From Actinoplanes sp. TFC3 (GTDB lineage: Bacteria > Actinomycetota > Actinomycetes > Mycobacteriales > Micromonosporaceae), in assembly GCF_001553785.1 (NCBI RefSeq), contig NZ_LOJP01000001.1, forward strand, positions 2,264,987 through 2,328,986: a stretch of 64,000 nt of DNA. The letters run 5' to 3'. The translations under genes were made by a program, and so were the position numbers. Positions 8,828 to 17,769 of this stretch are shown here, piece by piece. The notes beneath the pieces are model-generated. The model saw nothing but the letters and a program-made list of their open reading frames with translations. It did no database searches and was not told where the DNA came from. Positions within the stretch are counted from its first letter, which is position 1, and the number at the start of each line of letters is the position of its first letter.

Positions 8828-9748
8828 ATGAGCACCATGAAGCACGGCAGGTACCCGTTCATCATCGGCTTCCTGATCGTGCCGGTGGCTATCTACGGCA
8901 CGTTCGTGGTTGCGGCCTACCTTCAGGCCTTCCAGCTGTCGTTCACGAACTGGCGCGGTTTCTCGCCGGACGTGCAGTACATCGGTTTCGACAACTTCAC
9001 GAAGCTTTTCCACGACAACACGTTCTGGAAGGCCATTCAGCACCACGCCCTCCTGCTGGTCTTCATGCCGTTGGTGACGATCGGTCTGGCGCTGTTCTTC
9101 GCGTTCCTGCTGAACGTGGGCGGCGGCTCCAGGGGTGGACGGACCACGGGTGTCTGGGGGTCGAAGTTCTACCGTGTGGTGTTCTTCTTCCCCCAGCTAC
9201 TCGCCCTGGCCCTGGTCGCGGTCATCTTCGCCCGCGTCTACTCGCCGGACGAGAGCGGTCTGATCAACGGCTTGCTGCACCAGTTCGGCTCCGGCCCGGT
9301 GCTGTTCCTCGCGGACAAGAACCTGGCCCTGTGGTCGATCATGGCGGTGCTCATCTGGCAGGCGGTCGGCTTCTATGTCGTGCTGTTCTCGGCCGGCATG
9401 GGCTCCATCCCCACCGAGATCTACGAGGCGGCGGCGCTTGACGGCGCCACCCGCGGCACCTTGTTCTTCAAGGTGACGCTGCCGCTGCTCTGGAACACCC
9501 TGCAGGTCGCCTGGGTCTACCTCGGCATCGCCGCATTCGACGCGTTCGCCCTGGTGAACGTCATGTCCGTGGACCGCGGTGGCCCGGACGGTGCCACCAC
9601 GGTGCTGGGCCTGGAGATCTTCCGCAACATGCAGGACTACGCACAGTTCGGGTACGCGTCGGCGATGGGCGTCGTGCTGTTCTTCCTGACCCTCACGTTC
9701 GCCGCGCTGACCCTGCGGGTCACCCGGCGCGAAACCGTCGAGCTGTAG
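8828..9748 (+). CDS. ngcF: Sugar ABC transporter permease, NgcF-like
   Basis: 306 aa with six predicted membrane segments. The cytoplasmic EAA loop that docks the ATPase reads EAAALDGATRGTLFFKVTLP. It is the first permease after the binding protein, 42 bp downstream, and is followed 15 bp later by the second permease. This is the MalF/NgcF position of a CUT1 importer. No ATPase gene is in the operon, as in actinomycete systems served by a shared MsiK protein. Confidence 0.85.
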   Translation: MSTMKHGRYPFIIGFLIVPVAIYGTFVVAAYLQAFQLSFTNWRGFSPDVQYIGFDNFTKLFHDNTFWKAIQHHALLLVFMPLVTIGLALFFAFLLNVGGGSRGGRTTGVWGSKFYRVVFFFPQLLALALVAVIFARVYSPDESGLINGLLHQFGSGPVLFLADKNLALWSIMAVLIWQAVGFYVVLFSAGMGSIPTEIYEAAALDGATRGTLFFKVTLPLLWNTLQVAWVYLGIAAFDAFALVNVMSVDRGGPDGATTVLGLEIFRNMQDYAQFGYASAMGVVLFFLTLTFAALTLRVTRRETVEL

Positions 9749-9763
9749 AGACGGAGCCCTGAC

Positions 9764-10696
9764 ATGACAAACCTGCGCACCGACGTCTCCGTCCCCCCGC
9801 CCGGCACTGTGGGCTACCCCGGCAGGCGCCACGCCGCCAGTGCCACGGGGGAGAAGAAGGAGATCAAGCTCTTCAGTGGCTTCGCCCACGTGGCCCTGGC
9901 CATCTGGGGGCTGCTGGTGATCGCCCCGCTGATCTGGGTGATCCTGGCCAGCTTCAAGAGCAACACCGAGATCTTCACGCACGCGCCGTTCAGCCTGCCG
10001 AGCAAGCTGAGCTTCGAGACATACAAGACGGCGTGGACCGAGGCCCACATCGGCCGCTACTTCATGAACAGCGTGTTCGTGGTGGCGCTGAGCACGGCCG
10101 GCACCATGATCTTCGGCTCGATGGCGGCCTATGTGCTGGCCCGCTACAAGTTCATCGGCAACCGGGCCATCTACTACCTGTTCGTCTCGGGCCTGGCCTT
10201 CCCGGTGTTCATGGCGATCGTCCCGCTGTTCCTGATCCTGCAGAACCTCGGGCTGCTCAACACGTACACCGGTCTGATCCTGGTCTATATCGCCTACTCC
10301 CTGCCGTTCACGGTCTTCTTCATGACCGCGTTCTTCAAGACCCTGCCGAACCACGTGGCCGAGGCAGCGATCGTCGACGGCGCTTCCCACACCCGGCTGT
10401 TCTTCCAGGTCATGCTGCCGATGGCCAAGTCCGGCCTGGTGAGCATCACGATCTTCAACGTGGTCGGGCAGTGGAACCAGTACCTGCTGCCGGTGGCGAT
10501 CATGCAGGGCCAGGGCGCTGACCAGAAGTGGGTGCTGACCCAGGGCATCGCCAACATCTCGGTCTCGGCGGGCTACCAGGCCAACTGGGCGGCCCTGTTC
10601 GCAGCCCTGACGCTGTCGATCCTGCCGATGATCATCGTGTACGCCTTCTTCCAGCGCCAGATCCAGTCGGGTCTGACGGCGGGCGCCACGAAGTAG
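9764..10696 (+). CDS. ngcG: Sugar ABC transporter permease, NgcG-like
   Basis: 310 aa. A cytoplasmic N-terminal tail of about 40 residues precedes six membrane segments. The EAA loop is EAAIVDGASHTRLFFQVMLP. It corresponds to the MalG/NgcG subunit and forms the channel with the preceding permease. It ends about 20 bp before a strong hairpin, which probably closes the operon. Confidence 0.85.
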   Translation: MTNLRTDVSVPPPGTVGYPGRRHAASATGEKKEIKLFSGFAHVALAIWGLLVIAPLIWVILASFKSNTEIFTHAPFSLPSKLSFETYKTAWTEAHIGRYFMNSVFVVALSTAGTMIFGSMAAYVLARYKFIGNRAIYYLFVSGLAFPVFMAIVPLFLILQNLGLLNTYTGLILVYIAYSLPFTVFFMTAFFKTLPNHVAEAAIVDGASHTRLFFQVMLPMAKSGLVSITIFNVVGQWNQYLLPVAIMQGQGADQKWVLTQGIANISVSAGYQANWAALFAALTLSILPMIIVYAFFQRQIQSGLTAGATK

Positions 10697-10717
10697 TCGC
10701 TGCTGCTGTGTTACCGC

Positions 10718-10751
10718 GGGCGGCGCCCCTCCGTGCGGAGAGGTGCCGCCC
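10718..10751. terminator. Hairpin terminator after the ngc-like operon
   Basis: A long GC-rich inverted repeat: GGGCGGC on the left pairs with GCCGCCC on the right, with an inner stem CCTCCG/CGGAG around a TG loop. It lies between the convergent ngcG-like gene and the 66-aa gene at 10760, so it may stop transcription from both sides. The following T-run is weak. Confidence 0.7.
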
Positions 10752-10759
10752 TGCTGTTG

Positions 10760-10960
10760 TCAGGCAGCGATGCGGCCGAAGAGGTAGCCACTCAGGTGGG
10801 CTCTCAGCCGCTCCAGATCCGGACCGTCGGCGATCAACGGGAACCCGTGGCTTTGCAGCAGGTCCGCGACCGCGTGGGTCACCTCGTCGGTGAACAGGTT
10901 TTCGAGTGCCCGGTCGGCCAAGGGGTAGGACGCCGGGCTGTTCGTGCATACGATGCTCAC
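10760..10960 (-). CDS. Small hypothetical protein (66 aa)
   Basis: A 66-aa protein beginning VSIVCTNSPASYPLADRALE. I do not recognise the family. It has no signal peptide or membrane segment, is predicted helical, and ends in HLSGYLFGRIAA. The GTG start at 10960 is supported by an excellent AGGAGG site six bases upstream. It stands alone, convergent with the ngc-like operon and divergent from the chemoreceptor-like gene. Confidence 0.65.
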   Translation of the reverse strand: MSIVCTNSPASYPLADRALENLFTDEVTHAVADLLQSHGFPLIADGPDLERLRAHLSGYLFGRIAA

Positions 10961-11204
10961 GGGTCGCCTCCTGGGGCGATCAAGGGCCCGGGCTACCAGG
11001 AGTCGCTCAACTCCTGCCGGGCCCGCCTTCGTCTGCTCGGTCCCATTGTGATCCCGATTGATCCATCTGCGCGCCTCGAGAATGTGCCAACATTGGGCCA
11101 ACGGTGAAGCGATTCACCCGGCCTTCGCGCGTCCCGGCTCAGGATCTCGGCGGTAGCGCCGATAGAAAGAGCGGCCCGACAGCCGGCGCCACGGAGGAGG
11201 AACC

Positions 11205-12488
11205 ATGGCCCTGCTGGGCGGCTTGATCCCGGACATCAACCTCACCGAGGAGGCTTTTGCGAGCCGGCATCGGGTGCTGCGGCTGCTGTTGTGGCTGCAT
11301 GTGCCCCTGATCCTGGTCGTCGGCTTCTTCACCGGGGAACTCGGGCCGGGTCACCACGTGGCCATTCTGCTGACCGTGCTCGCCGGGACGTTGATCTGCG
11401 GGGTGTGGGCTACCACGGCCACGGGGCGCCGTACCCGTTCCGTTACTGTCAGTGTTGGTCTTTTGCTGGCGGCGGATGCGTTGGTGCAGGCCGGGGGTGG
11501 CGGGATCGACCTGCACTTCCACTATTTTGTGGTGCTGGCGCTGATCGGGCTCTATCAGGACTGGGTTCCGTTCCTGGTGGCGATCGCTCTGGTCGCCGTA
11601 CACCATCTGGTGCTTGGGTCGTTGATCCCCGACCTGGTCTTCTCCGACCACGAGCACGGCAACATCATCGGCCGGGCCCTGCTGCACGCCGTCTTCATCA
11701 TCGCCATGGCCATCGCGCAGATCGCGTACTGGCACTTCGAAGCCGTGGCGCAGCGCGTCGCCAAGTCCGAGCAGGCTGCCGCCCACAAGGTCACCAGCGA
11801 GCTGAAGGCCGCAGCCGAGGACGCGGAGCGCCGCGAGCGCGCCGCCCGCGAAGAGGCCGAGACCGCCCTCACCCGCGCCGAGCAACTGGCGTCACGGCTC
11901 AGCGAGGTGCTGCGCACCACCGGCCAGACCGGCGCGCAGCTACGCACCGACACCGACGAGGCGCTGACCGGGTTCAGCGATGCCCTGGCGGACGTGACCC
12001 GTACGGTCTCGCACGCAGAGGAGCAGATCGACGCGACGGTGGCCGAGGCCAGCGCGGCGCTCGGTTACATCGAGGGGCTGACCACGTCGGTGGCCGACAT
12101 CGCCACGATCGCCGGGCTCATCCAGAGCGTGGCCGACCAGACCAACCTGCTGGCCTTGAACGCGACGATCGAGGCGGCCCGGGCCGGCGAGGTGGGCAAG
12201 GGCTTCGCGGTGGTGGCCGGCGAGGTCAAGGAGCTGGCCGGGCAGACCGCCACGGCGACCGCCCGCATCGAGGCGACGGTGGCCGAGGTGACCTCCGGCG
12301 CCGCGACCGTGGCCAAGGCGGTCTCGGGCATCACCTCGCGGCTCAACGCGGTGGCCGACGCCCAGCGGCTGGCCTCCTCGGTGATGGACGAGCAGGTGTC
12401 GCTGGCTGCCGGCACGCGCGACCGGCTCACCGCCACCGCCGACCAGGTCGCCCGCTCGGCCGAGGAGGCAGCGGCGGCCATGAGCTGA
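11205..12488 (+). CDS. Methyl-accepting chemotaxis protein with polytopic membrane sensor
   Basis: 427 aa. Residues 20-180 form about six membrane segments instead of the usual periplasmic sensor. The segment [18 protein letters not shown] and a following VHHLVLG carry several histidines. A coiled-coil-like linker (about 180-235) leads into the signalling domain, with hairpin-tip residues [18 protein letters not shown] and [15 protein letters not shown] at 305-345. A GGAGGAGG site lies four bases before the ATG. No che genes are nearby. The membrane domain resembles ones also found on diguanylate cyclases; its ligand is unknown. Confidence 0.85.
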   Translation: MALLGGLIPDINLTEEAFASRHRVLRLLLWLHVPLILVVGFFTGELGPGHHVAILLTVLAGTLICGVWATTATGRRTRSVTVSVGLLLAADALVQAGGGGIDLHFHYFVVLALIGLYQDWVPFLVAIALVAVHHLVLGSLIPDLVFSDHEHGNIIGRALLHAVFIIAMAIAQIAYWHFEAVAQRVAKSEQAAAHKVTSELKAAAEDAERRERAAREEAETALTRAEQLASRLSEVLRTTGQTGAQLRTDTDEALTGFSDALADVTRTVSHAEEQIDATVAEASAALGYIEGLTTSVADIATIAGLIQSVADQTNLLALNATIEAARAGEVGKGFAVVAGEVKELAGQTATATARIEATVAEVTSGAATVAKAVSGITSRLNAVADAQRLASSVMDEQVSLAAGTRDRLTATADQVARSAEEAAAAMS

Positions 12489-12512
12489 AGCGGCGGCCAG
12501 CAAAGAACAGCG

Positions 12513-13538
12513 CTAGCTGAGGGTGAACAGCTGCGAGCGGTGATCGGACAACCCGTCGGGGGAGTTCAGCTCGTAGCTGTTGGCCTCCAGCGTCGTGAAG
12601 GCCCAGTCGAGGCGGTACAGCGGCAGCGAAGCGGGCCAGGAGCGCGGCGCGACCAAGCCGTTCGCGTCGTGCAGGCGGTCCGGGACACCCCGCAGATCGG
12701 CCATCGCCGGGCTGGTGTTGAAGTCACCGGCGAGCACGACCGGGCCGGGGTTGCCGGCGATGTCGGTCCACAGCCCGGTCAGTTGCTGTTTGCGCTGCGG
12801 GTCGGCCACCTTGGGCACGTTCCAGAAGCCGGCGGAGAGCGGATTGACCACCTTCAGCTGTACGGCAATGTGCGCGTTGTAGAACGACACCGTCCGAGCA
12901 CCGACTCGCAGATCCGTGCGCAGCACCTTGGCGTCCCGGAACACCGTGGTGAAATCGGCCGTGCTGTCCCCGCGTGCCAGCGGATCCGGGGCGACCGGAG
13001 GCTGTTTGACCACGGGATAGCGCGACAGCGTGGCCAGTTCGCCGCGCACCACCACTTCGTAGCCGGGGAACTCCGCGCGTAGCCGGGCCAGGTCGTCCAT
13101 CGGCCGCTGACCGTCGAACGGGCGGTCCAGGTCCCAGCCCAGGTATTCCTGCAGCAGGTAGACGTCGGCGTTCTGGGCGCGCAGATACCGGTAGAAGGCC
13201 GCCGGATCGTCCTGCTGGTCCCAGAACTCGGTGTTCCACGAGAACACGCGCACGCCGGCCGGTTCCGAGCGCCCGAAATGCAGCGACAGCCCGTTGTAGG
13301 GCAGCCCGAGCAGCAGGCCGGCCAGCGCCAGCGCGATGGACACCCGCGAACGAGCCAGAAGCAGAGCCAGCAGGGGTACGGCCACAAAAACCAGAGGCGG
13401 CAACGCCGACGGCACCAGCCACAGCCACCAGCGCCCGTTCAACGCCCAGTGCGCCAGCACGAACGCGAGCCACAGCGCCGCCCCGAGCACGACATAACGC
13501 TGCGAGCGCCGTACCCGTACCGGTGTCCCCAGATCCAT
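12513..13538 (-). CDS. Membrane-anchored endonuclease/exonuclease/phosphatase-family protein
   Basis: 341 aa. Three hydrophobic segments occupy the first 85 residues, followed by an EEP domain. Recognisable motifs are FSWNTEFWD (Asn), LLQEY (metal-binding Glu), NAHIAVQ, LAGDFNTSP (Asp/Asn) and C-terminal LSDHRSQ (Asp-His). The catalytic domain would face outside. The family includes nucleases and sphingomyelinase- or inositol-phosphatase-like enzymes, so the substrate cannot be read from sequence. It converges on the chemoreceptor gene with a 24-bp gap. Confidence 0.8.
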   Translation of the reverse strand: MDLGTPVRVRRSQRYVVLGAALWLAFVLAHWALNGRWWLWLVPSALPPLVFVAVPLLALLLARSRVSIALALAGLLLGLPYNGLSLHFGRSEPAGVRVFSWNTEFWDQQDDPAAFYRYLRAQNADVYLLQEYLGWDLDRPFDGQRPMDDLARLRAEFPGYEVVVRGELATLSRYPVVKQPPVAPDPLARGDSTADFTTVFRDAKVLRTDLRVGARTVSFYNAHIAVQLKVVNPLSAGFWNVPKVADPQRKQQLTGLWTDIAGNPGPVVLAGDFNTSPAMADLRGVPDRLHDANGLVAPRSWPASLPLYRLDWAFTTLEANSYELNSPDGLSDHRSQLFTLS

Positions 13539-13693
13539 GCCGGAAGCGAACCAGCGGCAGCTATCGAACCGCTATCGCCGGGCCGGGTCCCCGGATTCTG
13601 TGGCCGAGGTCACACCATAGTGGACGAGGTGGACTGAGCAGCCAACTTAGATCAACGTGTAGTGGATCGACGCCCGCGACTGGGGTTCAGCGA

Positions 13694-13734
13694 GTGTTAG
13701 GTTTCTTTCCAGTCCGCCGGAGCCGTGTTAGGTT
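13694..13734. promoter_or_regulatory. Direct repeat GTGTTAGGTT upstream of the five-gene operon
   Basis: Identical decamers at 13694-13703 and 13725-13734 have a 31-bp centre-to-centre spacing, close to three helical turns. They lie 58 to 98 bp upstream of the first gene. This is a plausible activator or repressor binding pair, but no such function is established. Confidence 0.45.
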
Positions 13735-13791
13735 CGCCCGGAGAAAAAGCTCGACGCTATTTCCTTCGCACATAGCTTTGGGAGTGAGCGC

Positions 13792-14835
13792 ATGTCGTCG
13801 ACCGAGCAATTTTTGCACCGGGCCGCCTCCGGGATTCCGTATTTCAGCAGAGACGCTGATACCTATCTCGCCGAAACCCCGCTCCGCGATCTGCGCAAGA
13901 GCCGCGATTTGCGCGTGCTTTCCGGTGAGGATTTCGCTCACTGGCAGACGTACGGTTACACCATCGTCAAAGAGGCGATTCCGCGCGCTCACGCCGAGCG
14001 CCTGCTCGCCTTTGCCTGGGAATTCCAAGGGCTCGACCCGCACCGCCCGCAAACCTGGTACCCGGAACGCGAATTCGCCTCCGAACTCGACCGTGACCTG
14101 TACGTCTACGGCTTCGTCGAGGCGTACCAGCACCAGCTCATCTGGGACAGCCGGCAGGCTCAGCGCGTGTACGACGCCTTCGTCGACGTGTGGGACTGCG
14201 AGGAGCTGTGGGTCACCCTCGACCGGCTCAACCTCAATCCGCCGAACGTCGGCAACCGCTCGCGCACCCAGATCCCCGACACCGAACGCGGCTTCGACAT
14301 CAACCTGCACTGGGACGTCGACACGACGCTGAGCGTGCTGCCGCAGCGCGTGCAGGGCATCATCGCGCTGACCCCCACCAGCGACGACGAGGGCGGCTTC
14401 CAGTGCTCGCCCGAGCTGTTCAAGCGCTTCGAGCAGTGGCGGGCGACCGCACCGGCCGGACGCGACCCGATCCGGCCCGACGTGGACAAGACCGAATTCC
14501 CGACGGTACGCCCCCAGCTCGAACCCGGTGACCTGCTCATCTGGAACGGACTGCTGGCCCACGGGGTGGCGCCCAACCGCTCGCAGTCCGGGGTGCGCGC
14601 GGTGCAGTACCTGTCGATGATGCCGGCTCTGGAATCGCACCACGAGCTGGTCAAGTCGCGGGTCGAGTCGTGGCGCTCGATGAGTACGCCGGAGTGGAAC
14701 GTGACGCTGGTCGGCGACGCGGACCGGCCCGAGGCCAGCCGCTACGGAACCGGCCGGCTCACCGAGCTGGGGACCAAGCTGCTCGGGCTCGAGTCATGGC
14801 ACGGCGGGGAGGCGGCGTGCGCCGAGTCTGCTTGA
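13792..14835 (+). CDS. Phytanoyl-CoA dioxygenase-family Fe(II)/2-oxoglutarate oxygenase
   Basis: 347 aa, a double-stranded beta-helix oxygenase. The metal triad is visible as His173-x-Asp175 in LHWDVDT and distal His257 in LLAHGVAPNRS. Arg269 is the likely 2-oxoglutarate ligand. Enzymes of this family hydroxylate or desaturate small molecules, often amino acids or carrier-bound intermediates. GGGAG lies eight bases before the ATG. The 3' end overlaps the next gene by 19 bp, starting a five-gene operon with a DUF6271 protein, PLP decarboxylase, acetyltransferase and exporter. That setting suggests tailoring of a small metabolite. Confidence 0.85.
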   Translation: MSSTEQFLHRAASGIPYFSRDADTYLAETPLRDLRKSRDLRVLSGEDFAHWQTYGYTIVKEAIPRAHAERLLAFAWEFQGLDPHRPQTWYPEREFASELDRDLYVYGFVEAYQHQLIWDSRQAQRVYDAFVDVWDCEELWVTLDRLNLNPPNVGNRSRTQIPDTERGFDINLHWDVDTTLSVLPQRVQGIIALTPTSDDEGGFQCSPELFKRFEQWRATAPAGRDPIRPDVDKTEFPTVRPQLEPGDLLIWNGLLAHGVAPNRSQSGVRAVQYLSMMPALESHHELVKSRVESWRSMSTPEWNVTLVGDADRPEASRYGTGRLTELGTKLLGLESWHGGEAACAESA

Positions 14836-16115
14836 CGCTGCCGACGAACCGGGAGTGCGCCGCGGTCCTCACCCAGGTGGCGGCCGAGGCGCGCTACGCC
14901 GCTGAGCACTTCGGGGTGACGGTGGTGCTGCTGGTGCTGGACTCCACGGCGGCGGCGCCGGACCGGGAGCGGCACGCGGCGGTGCTGCGCTCGGCCGACG
15001 TGGGTGACGGCGTCGAGGTTGTGCATCTGGACGAGGGGCAGCAGCGGCGCTTCCTGCGTACCGTCATCAGCGTTTCGGGGGTCGCCAAGCCGGACCTGAT
15101 CGCCGACCTGATGCTGCCCGCCGCGGTGTCCTACGGCGCCTGCACCAACCGCGCGTTCCTGATCGCGGCGGCGCTGGGCTGCGAGTCCGTGCACCGGCGC
15201 GACTCCGACAGCGGCTACCAGATCCACGACGGGCAGCCGGTCTATCCGATCCGCCACGAACTCGCCGTGCTGGGCCGCCGGGCGAGCGACGTGGCCGGGC
15301 AGGTGGACGAGGTTGAGGCGGTCGACCCGGATCGGCCGGTGGTGCTGGCCGGGGCGTCGTTCGTTGGCGACCTGTCGGTGGACATCGCCGCGATCCGGGC
15401 GCTGAACCCGCAGGTCTACCACGACATCGTCAGCTTGTGGGCGCCCGGTGACGCAACCGCCGAGCAGAAACGCGAATTGGTCGAGGAATCATTTCGCGGG
15501 GCGGGTGAGGCGGTGTTCACCGGTGATCGGTCCACCCTGACAGTGGTGGATCCGATGCGTGTGGACATGTGCAACATCGCGTTCTCGGCAATTCAGGAAC
15601 AGGTGCCGCTGCCCCCGGCCACCGACACCATCGGCAGCGACTACTTCCTGTTCCACCTGATCCGCAGCGCGCAATTACCGGGGGTGCTGCACAATCGCGA
15701 CATCGTCAATTTTCACACCGCCGAACGCAAATCGGACGCGGGTTTGTGGTCGTACCAGATGAGGCTTGTGAAGTTCTTGCTCTCCATGCCCTATTTGCAT
15801 TTTGTCTATCGCGGGATGGCCGCGCTGGGCGAGCGGCTCACCGACCGCGACCATCGCATCCGCACGCCGCTGGTGGCCGGCCTGGTCCGGGAGAGCTCGT
15901 GGCTGAGCCGCGACGAGAACGCCGCCAAGCTCGACAGCCTCGACCGCTCCTACCGCGCCCTGGGCGGGCGGTACACCACCTTCGCCGCCACCCTGGCCGC
16001 CCGGCGCGACCAGTTGCTTGTCGAGGCGCGGCGCGACATGGACGACTTCGCGCTGCTCATCGAGGCCTGGCAACCGCTGGTCACCGCCGCCCACGCGACC
16101 GGAGCGGACTGGTGA
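14817..16115 (+). CDS. DUF6271-type protein, possible GT-A-fold transferase
   Basis: About 432 aa from a GTG with GGGGAGG upstream; the start lies inside the preceding dioxygenase gene. It begins RRVCLTLPTNREC, then has a beta strand VTVVLLVLDS. An NRAFLIAAALGCESVHRRDSDSGY segment (111-134) looks like the helix and DxD (Asp129/Asp131) of nucleotide-sugar transferases. I recall such proteins as DUF6271, without a known reaction. No signal peptide. The C-terminal 150 residues are helical. It overlaps the decarboxylase gene through GTGA. Glycosyl- or nucleotidyl-transfer is an inference from the DxD alone. Confidence 0.7.
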   Translation: MRRVCLTLPTNRECAAVLTQVAAEARYAAEHFGVTVVLLVLDSTAAAPDRERHAAVLRSADVGDGVEVVHLDEGQQRRFLRTVISVSGVAKPDLIADLMLPAAVSYGACTNRAFLIAAALGCESVHRRDSDSGYQIHDGQPVYPIRHELAVLGRRASDVAGQVDEVEAVDPDRPVVLAGASFVGDLSVDIAAIRALNPQVYHDIVSLWAPGDATAEQKRELVEESFRGAGEAVFTGDRSTLTVVDPMRVDMCNIAFSAIQEQVPLPPATDTIGSDYFLFHLIRSAQLPGVLHNRDIVNFHTAERKSDAGLWSYQMRLVKFLLSMPYLHFVYRGMAALGERLTDRDHRIRTPLVAGLVRESSWLSRDENAAKLDSLDRSYRALGGRYTTFAATLAARRDQLLVEARRDMDDFALLIEAWQPLVTAAHATGADW

Positions 16116-17278
16116 GCGACGCGGACCGCCGGTTGCGCCACGCCCTCGCCGCCGCGCCCGAGGACCGGATCGTGTACGACCTGACCGGCATCGAGGAGAA
16201 GTACGACGCGCTGACCCGCGAGCTGCCGGGCGTGCGGATCCGTTTCGCGATGAAGGCGTGCCCGATCGGGGAGGTGCTGACCGCGCTGGCGAGCCAGGGG
16301 TGCGGGTTCGACGCGGCCAGCCCCAACGAGATGACCGCGGCGCTGCGAGCCGGCGCCGCGGCCTCGGCCGTCCATTACGGCAACACCGTCAAGTCCGACA
16401 GCAACCTGGTGCTGGCCCGTGACCTGGGCATTCAGTTGTTCGCCACCGACAGCCTGCAGGACGTGGCGGCCATCGCCGAGCACGCGCCGGGGGCCGGGGT
16501 GTTCTGCCGGGTCACCACCAGCGGGCGCGGGGCTCTGTGGGGGCTCAGCCACAAGTACGGCTGCTCGCCCGGCGAGGCAGTGACCGTGCTGGACAGCGCA
16601 CGGGCGGCCGGCCTGGTGCCGGCCGGGTTGTCGGTGCATGTGGGCTCGCAGCAGATGACCGCCGACGCCTGGCACAGCGCGGTGGCCGACCTCGCCGGTG
16701 TGATCGCCCAGCTCAAGGCCCGGGGGATCGCCATCCAACACGTCAACCTCGGCGGTGGCCTGCCCGCGCAGGGTTACCTCGACCGGCAGGGCCGGCCGCC
16801 GCGACCCCGGCTGGCTGACATGTTCGCCGCCATCCGAGCGGGCATGCGCACGTTGCAGGACGTCGCCGGGCGGCCGCTGGAGTTCGTGCTGGAACCGGGC
16901 CGCTATCTGGTCGCCGACCACGGCGCCATCCGCGCGCACGTCACCCGGCTCACGGTCCGCGACGGCCGGCACTGGCTCTACCTGAGCTGCGGCAAGTTCA
17001 ACGGGCTGTACGAGATGGACCAGCTTCAGTACCGGATGGTGTTCCCGGCCCACCGCGGCGGCGGGTACGTGCCAGCGGTGGTGGCCGGGCCGACCTGCGA
17101 CAGCGACGACGCGTTCAGCCACGAGCAGCCGATCCCGGTGCCGGCCGCCGCGGCCTCCGGTGACCCGGTCTGGTTGCTGTCCAGCGGGGCCTACGCCACG
17201 AGCTACATGACGCTGGGCTTCAACGGCTTCGACCCGCTGCCGTACCGGGCGGTCCGCGACGACCTGGTCCCGGCATGA
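16112..17278 (+). CDS. Fold-type III PLP-dependent decarboxylase
   Basis: 388 aa, alanine-racemase-fold decarboxylase of the ornithine/diaminopimelate/BtrK group. Lys48 in RFAMKACP is the PLP lysine. Further landmarks are HYGNTVKSD, SVHVGSQ, VNLGGGLPA (phosphate loop), LEPGRYLVAD, the catalytic Cys in GPTCDSDD and GAYATSYM. The GTG start overlaps the previous stop (GTGA), and its own stop overlaps the next ATG (ATGA), so translation is probably coupled. The substrate is likely a basic, acidic or carrier-linked amino acid, but cannot be fixed from sequence. Confidence 0.85.
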   Translation: MSDADRRLRHALAAAPEDRIVYDLTGIEEKYDALTRELPGVRIRFAMKACPIGEVLTALASQGCGFDAASPNEMTAALRAGAAASAVHYGNTVKSDSNLVLARDLGIQLFATDSLQDVAAIAEHAPGAGVFCRVTTSGRGALWGLSHKYGCSPGEAVTVLDSARAAGLVPAGLSVHVGSQQMTADAWHSAVADLAGVIAQLKARGIAIQHVNLGGGLPAQGYLDRQGRPPRPRLADMFAAIRAGMRTLQDVAGRPLEFVLEPGRYLVADHGAIRAHVTRLTVRDGRHWLYLSCGKFNGLYEMDQLQYRMVFPAHRGGGYVPAVVAGPTCDSDDAFSHEQPIPVPAAAASGDPVWLLSSGAYATSYMTLGFNGFDPLPYRAVRDDLVPA

Positions 17279-17769
17279 TCCGCATCCGCGGCATCGAACC
17301 CGGCGACTGGGCGCAGATCACCACCCTCGAATTCCACACGTACGACCCCAGCGGGCTGTCCGAGGGCCGCGAAGCCCTCGAATCCCGAGCCGCCCCGGGC
17401 ACCTCGTTCGTGGCCTGCGCCGGGGCTGAGCTGGTGGGTTATGTGCTGGCCCTGCCGTATGCCCGGTTCGCCTCGCCCGAGCTCGGCGGGCCTTCGAAAC
17501 CGGCCGGACCCGGCGGTGAGCTGCACCTGCACGACCTGGTCATCGGGGCGCAGCACCGGCGGCAGGGGCTGGCGACGCTGCTGCACGAGCACTTCCTGGC
17601 GGCGGCCGGGGCGCTGGCGTACCGGCACGTGTCGCTGGTCGCGGTGGGTGGCAGCGACACGTTCTGGGCCGCCCGGGGTTACCGGCGCCACCGCGATGTC
17701 CCAGTTCCACCGTGCTACGGCGCGGATGCGATGTACATGTCCCGAGAGGTTGAGCTGCATGGCCGCTGA
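17275..17769 (+). CDS. GNAT-family N-acetyltransferase
   Basis: 164 aa. The acetyl-CoA loop is seen in LVIGAQHRRQGLATLLHEHF (Q/RxxGxG/A type) around residues 88-107, with the C-terminal FWAARGYRRH typical of GNATs. The start overlaps the decarboxylase stop as ATGA and the end overlaps the MFS gene by 11 bp. In this operon it may acetylate the amine made by the decarboxylase, either as a biosynthetic step or as self-protection. Confidence 0.85.
   Translation: MIRIRGIEPGDWAQITTLEFHTYDPSGLSEGREALESRAAPGTSFVACAGAELVGYVLALPYARFASPELGGPSKPAGPGGELHLHDLVIGAQHRRQGLATLLHEHFLAAAGALAYRHVSLVAVGGSDTFWAARGYRRHRDVPVPPCYGADAMYMSREVELHGR

Noticed and set aside
7289..9046. Long minus-strand frame of 585 codons
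   Set aside because: Antisense shadow of the NgcE-like gene; low-complexity Val/Gly/Arg composition and no motif.
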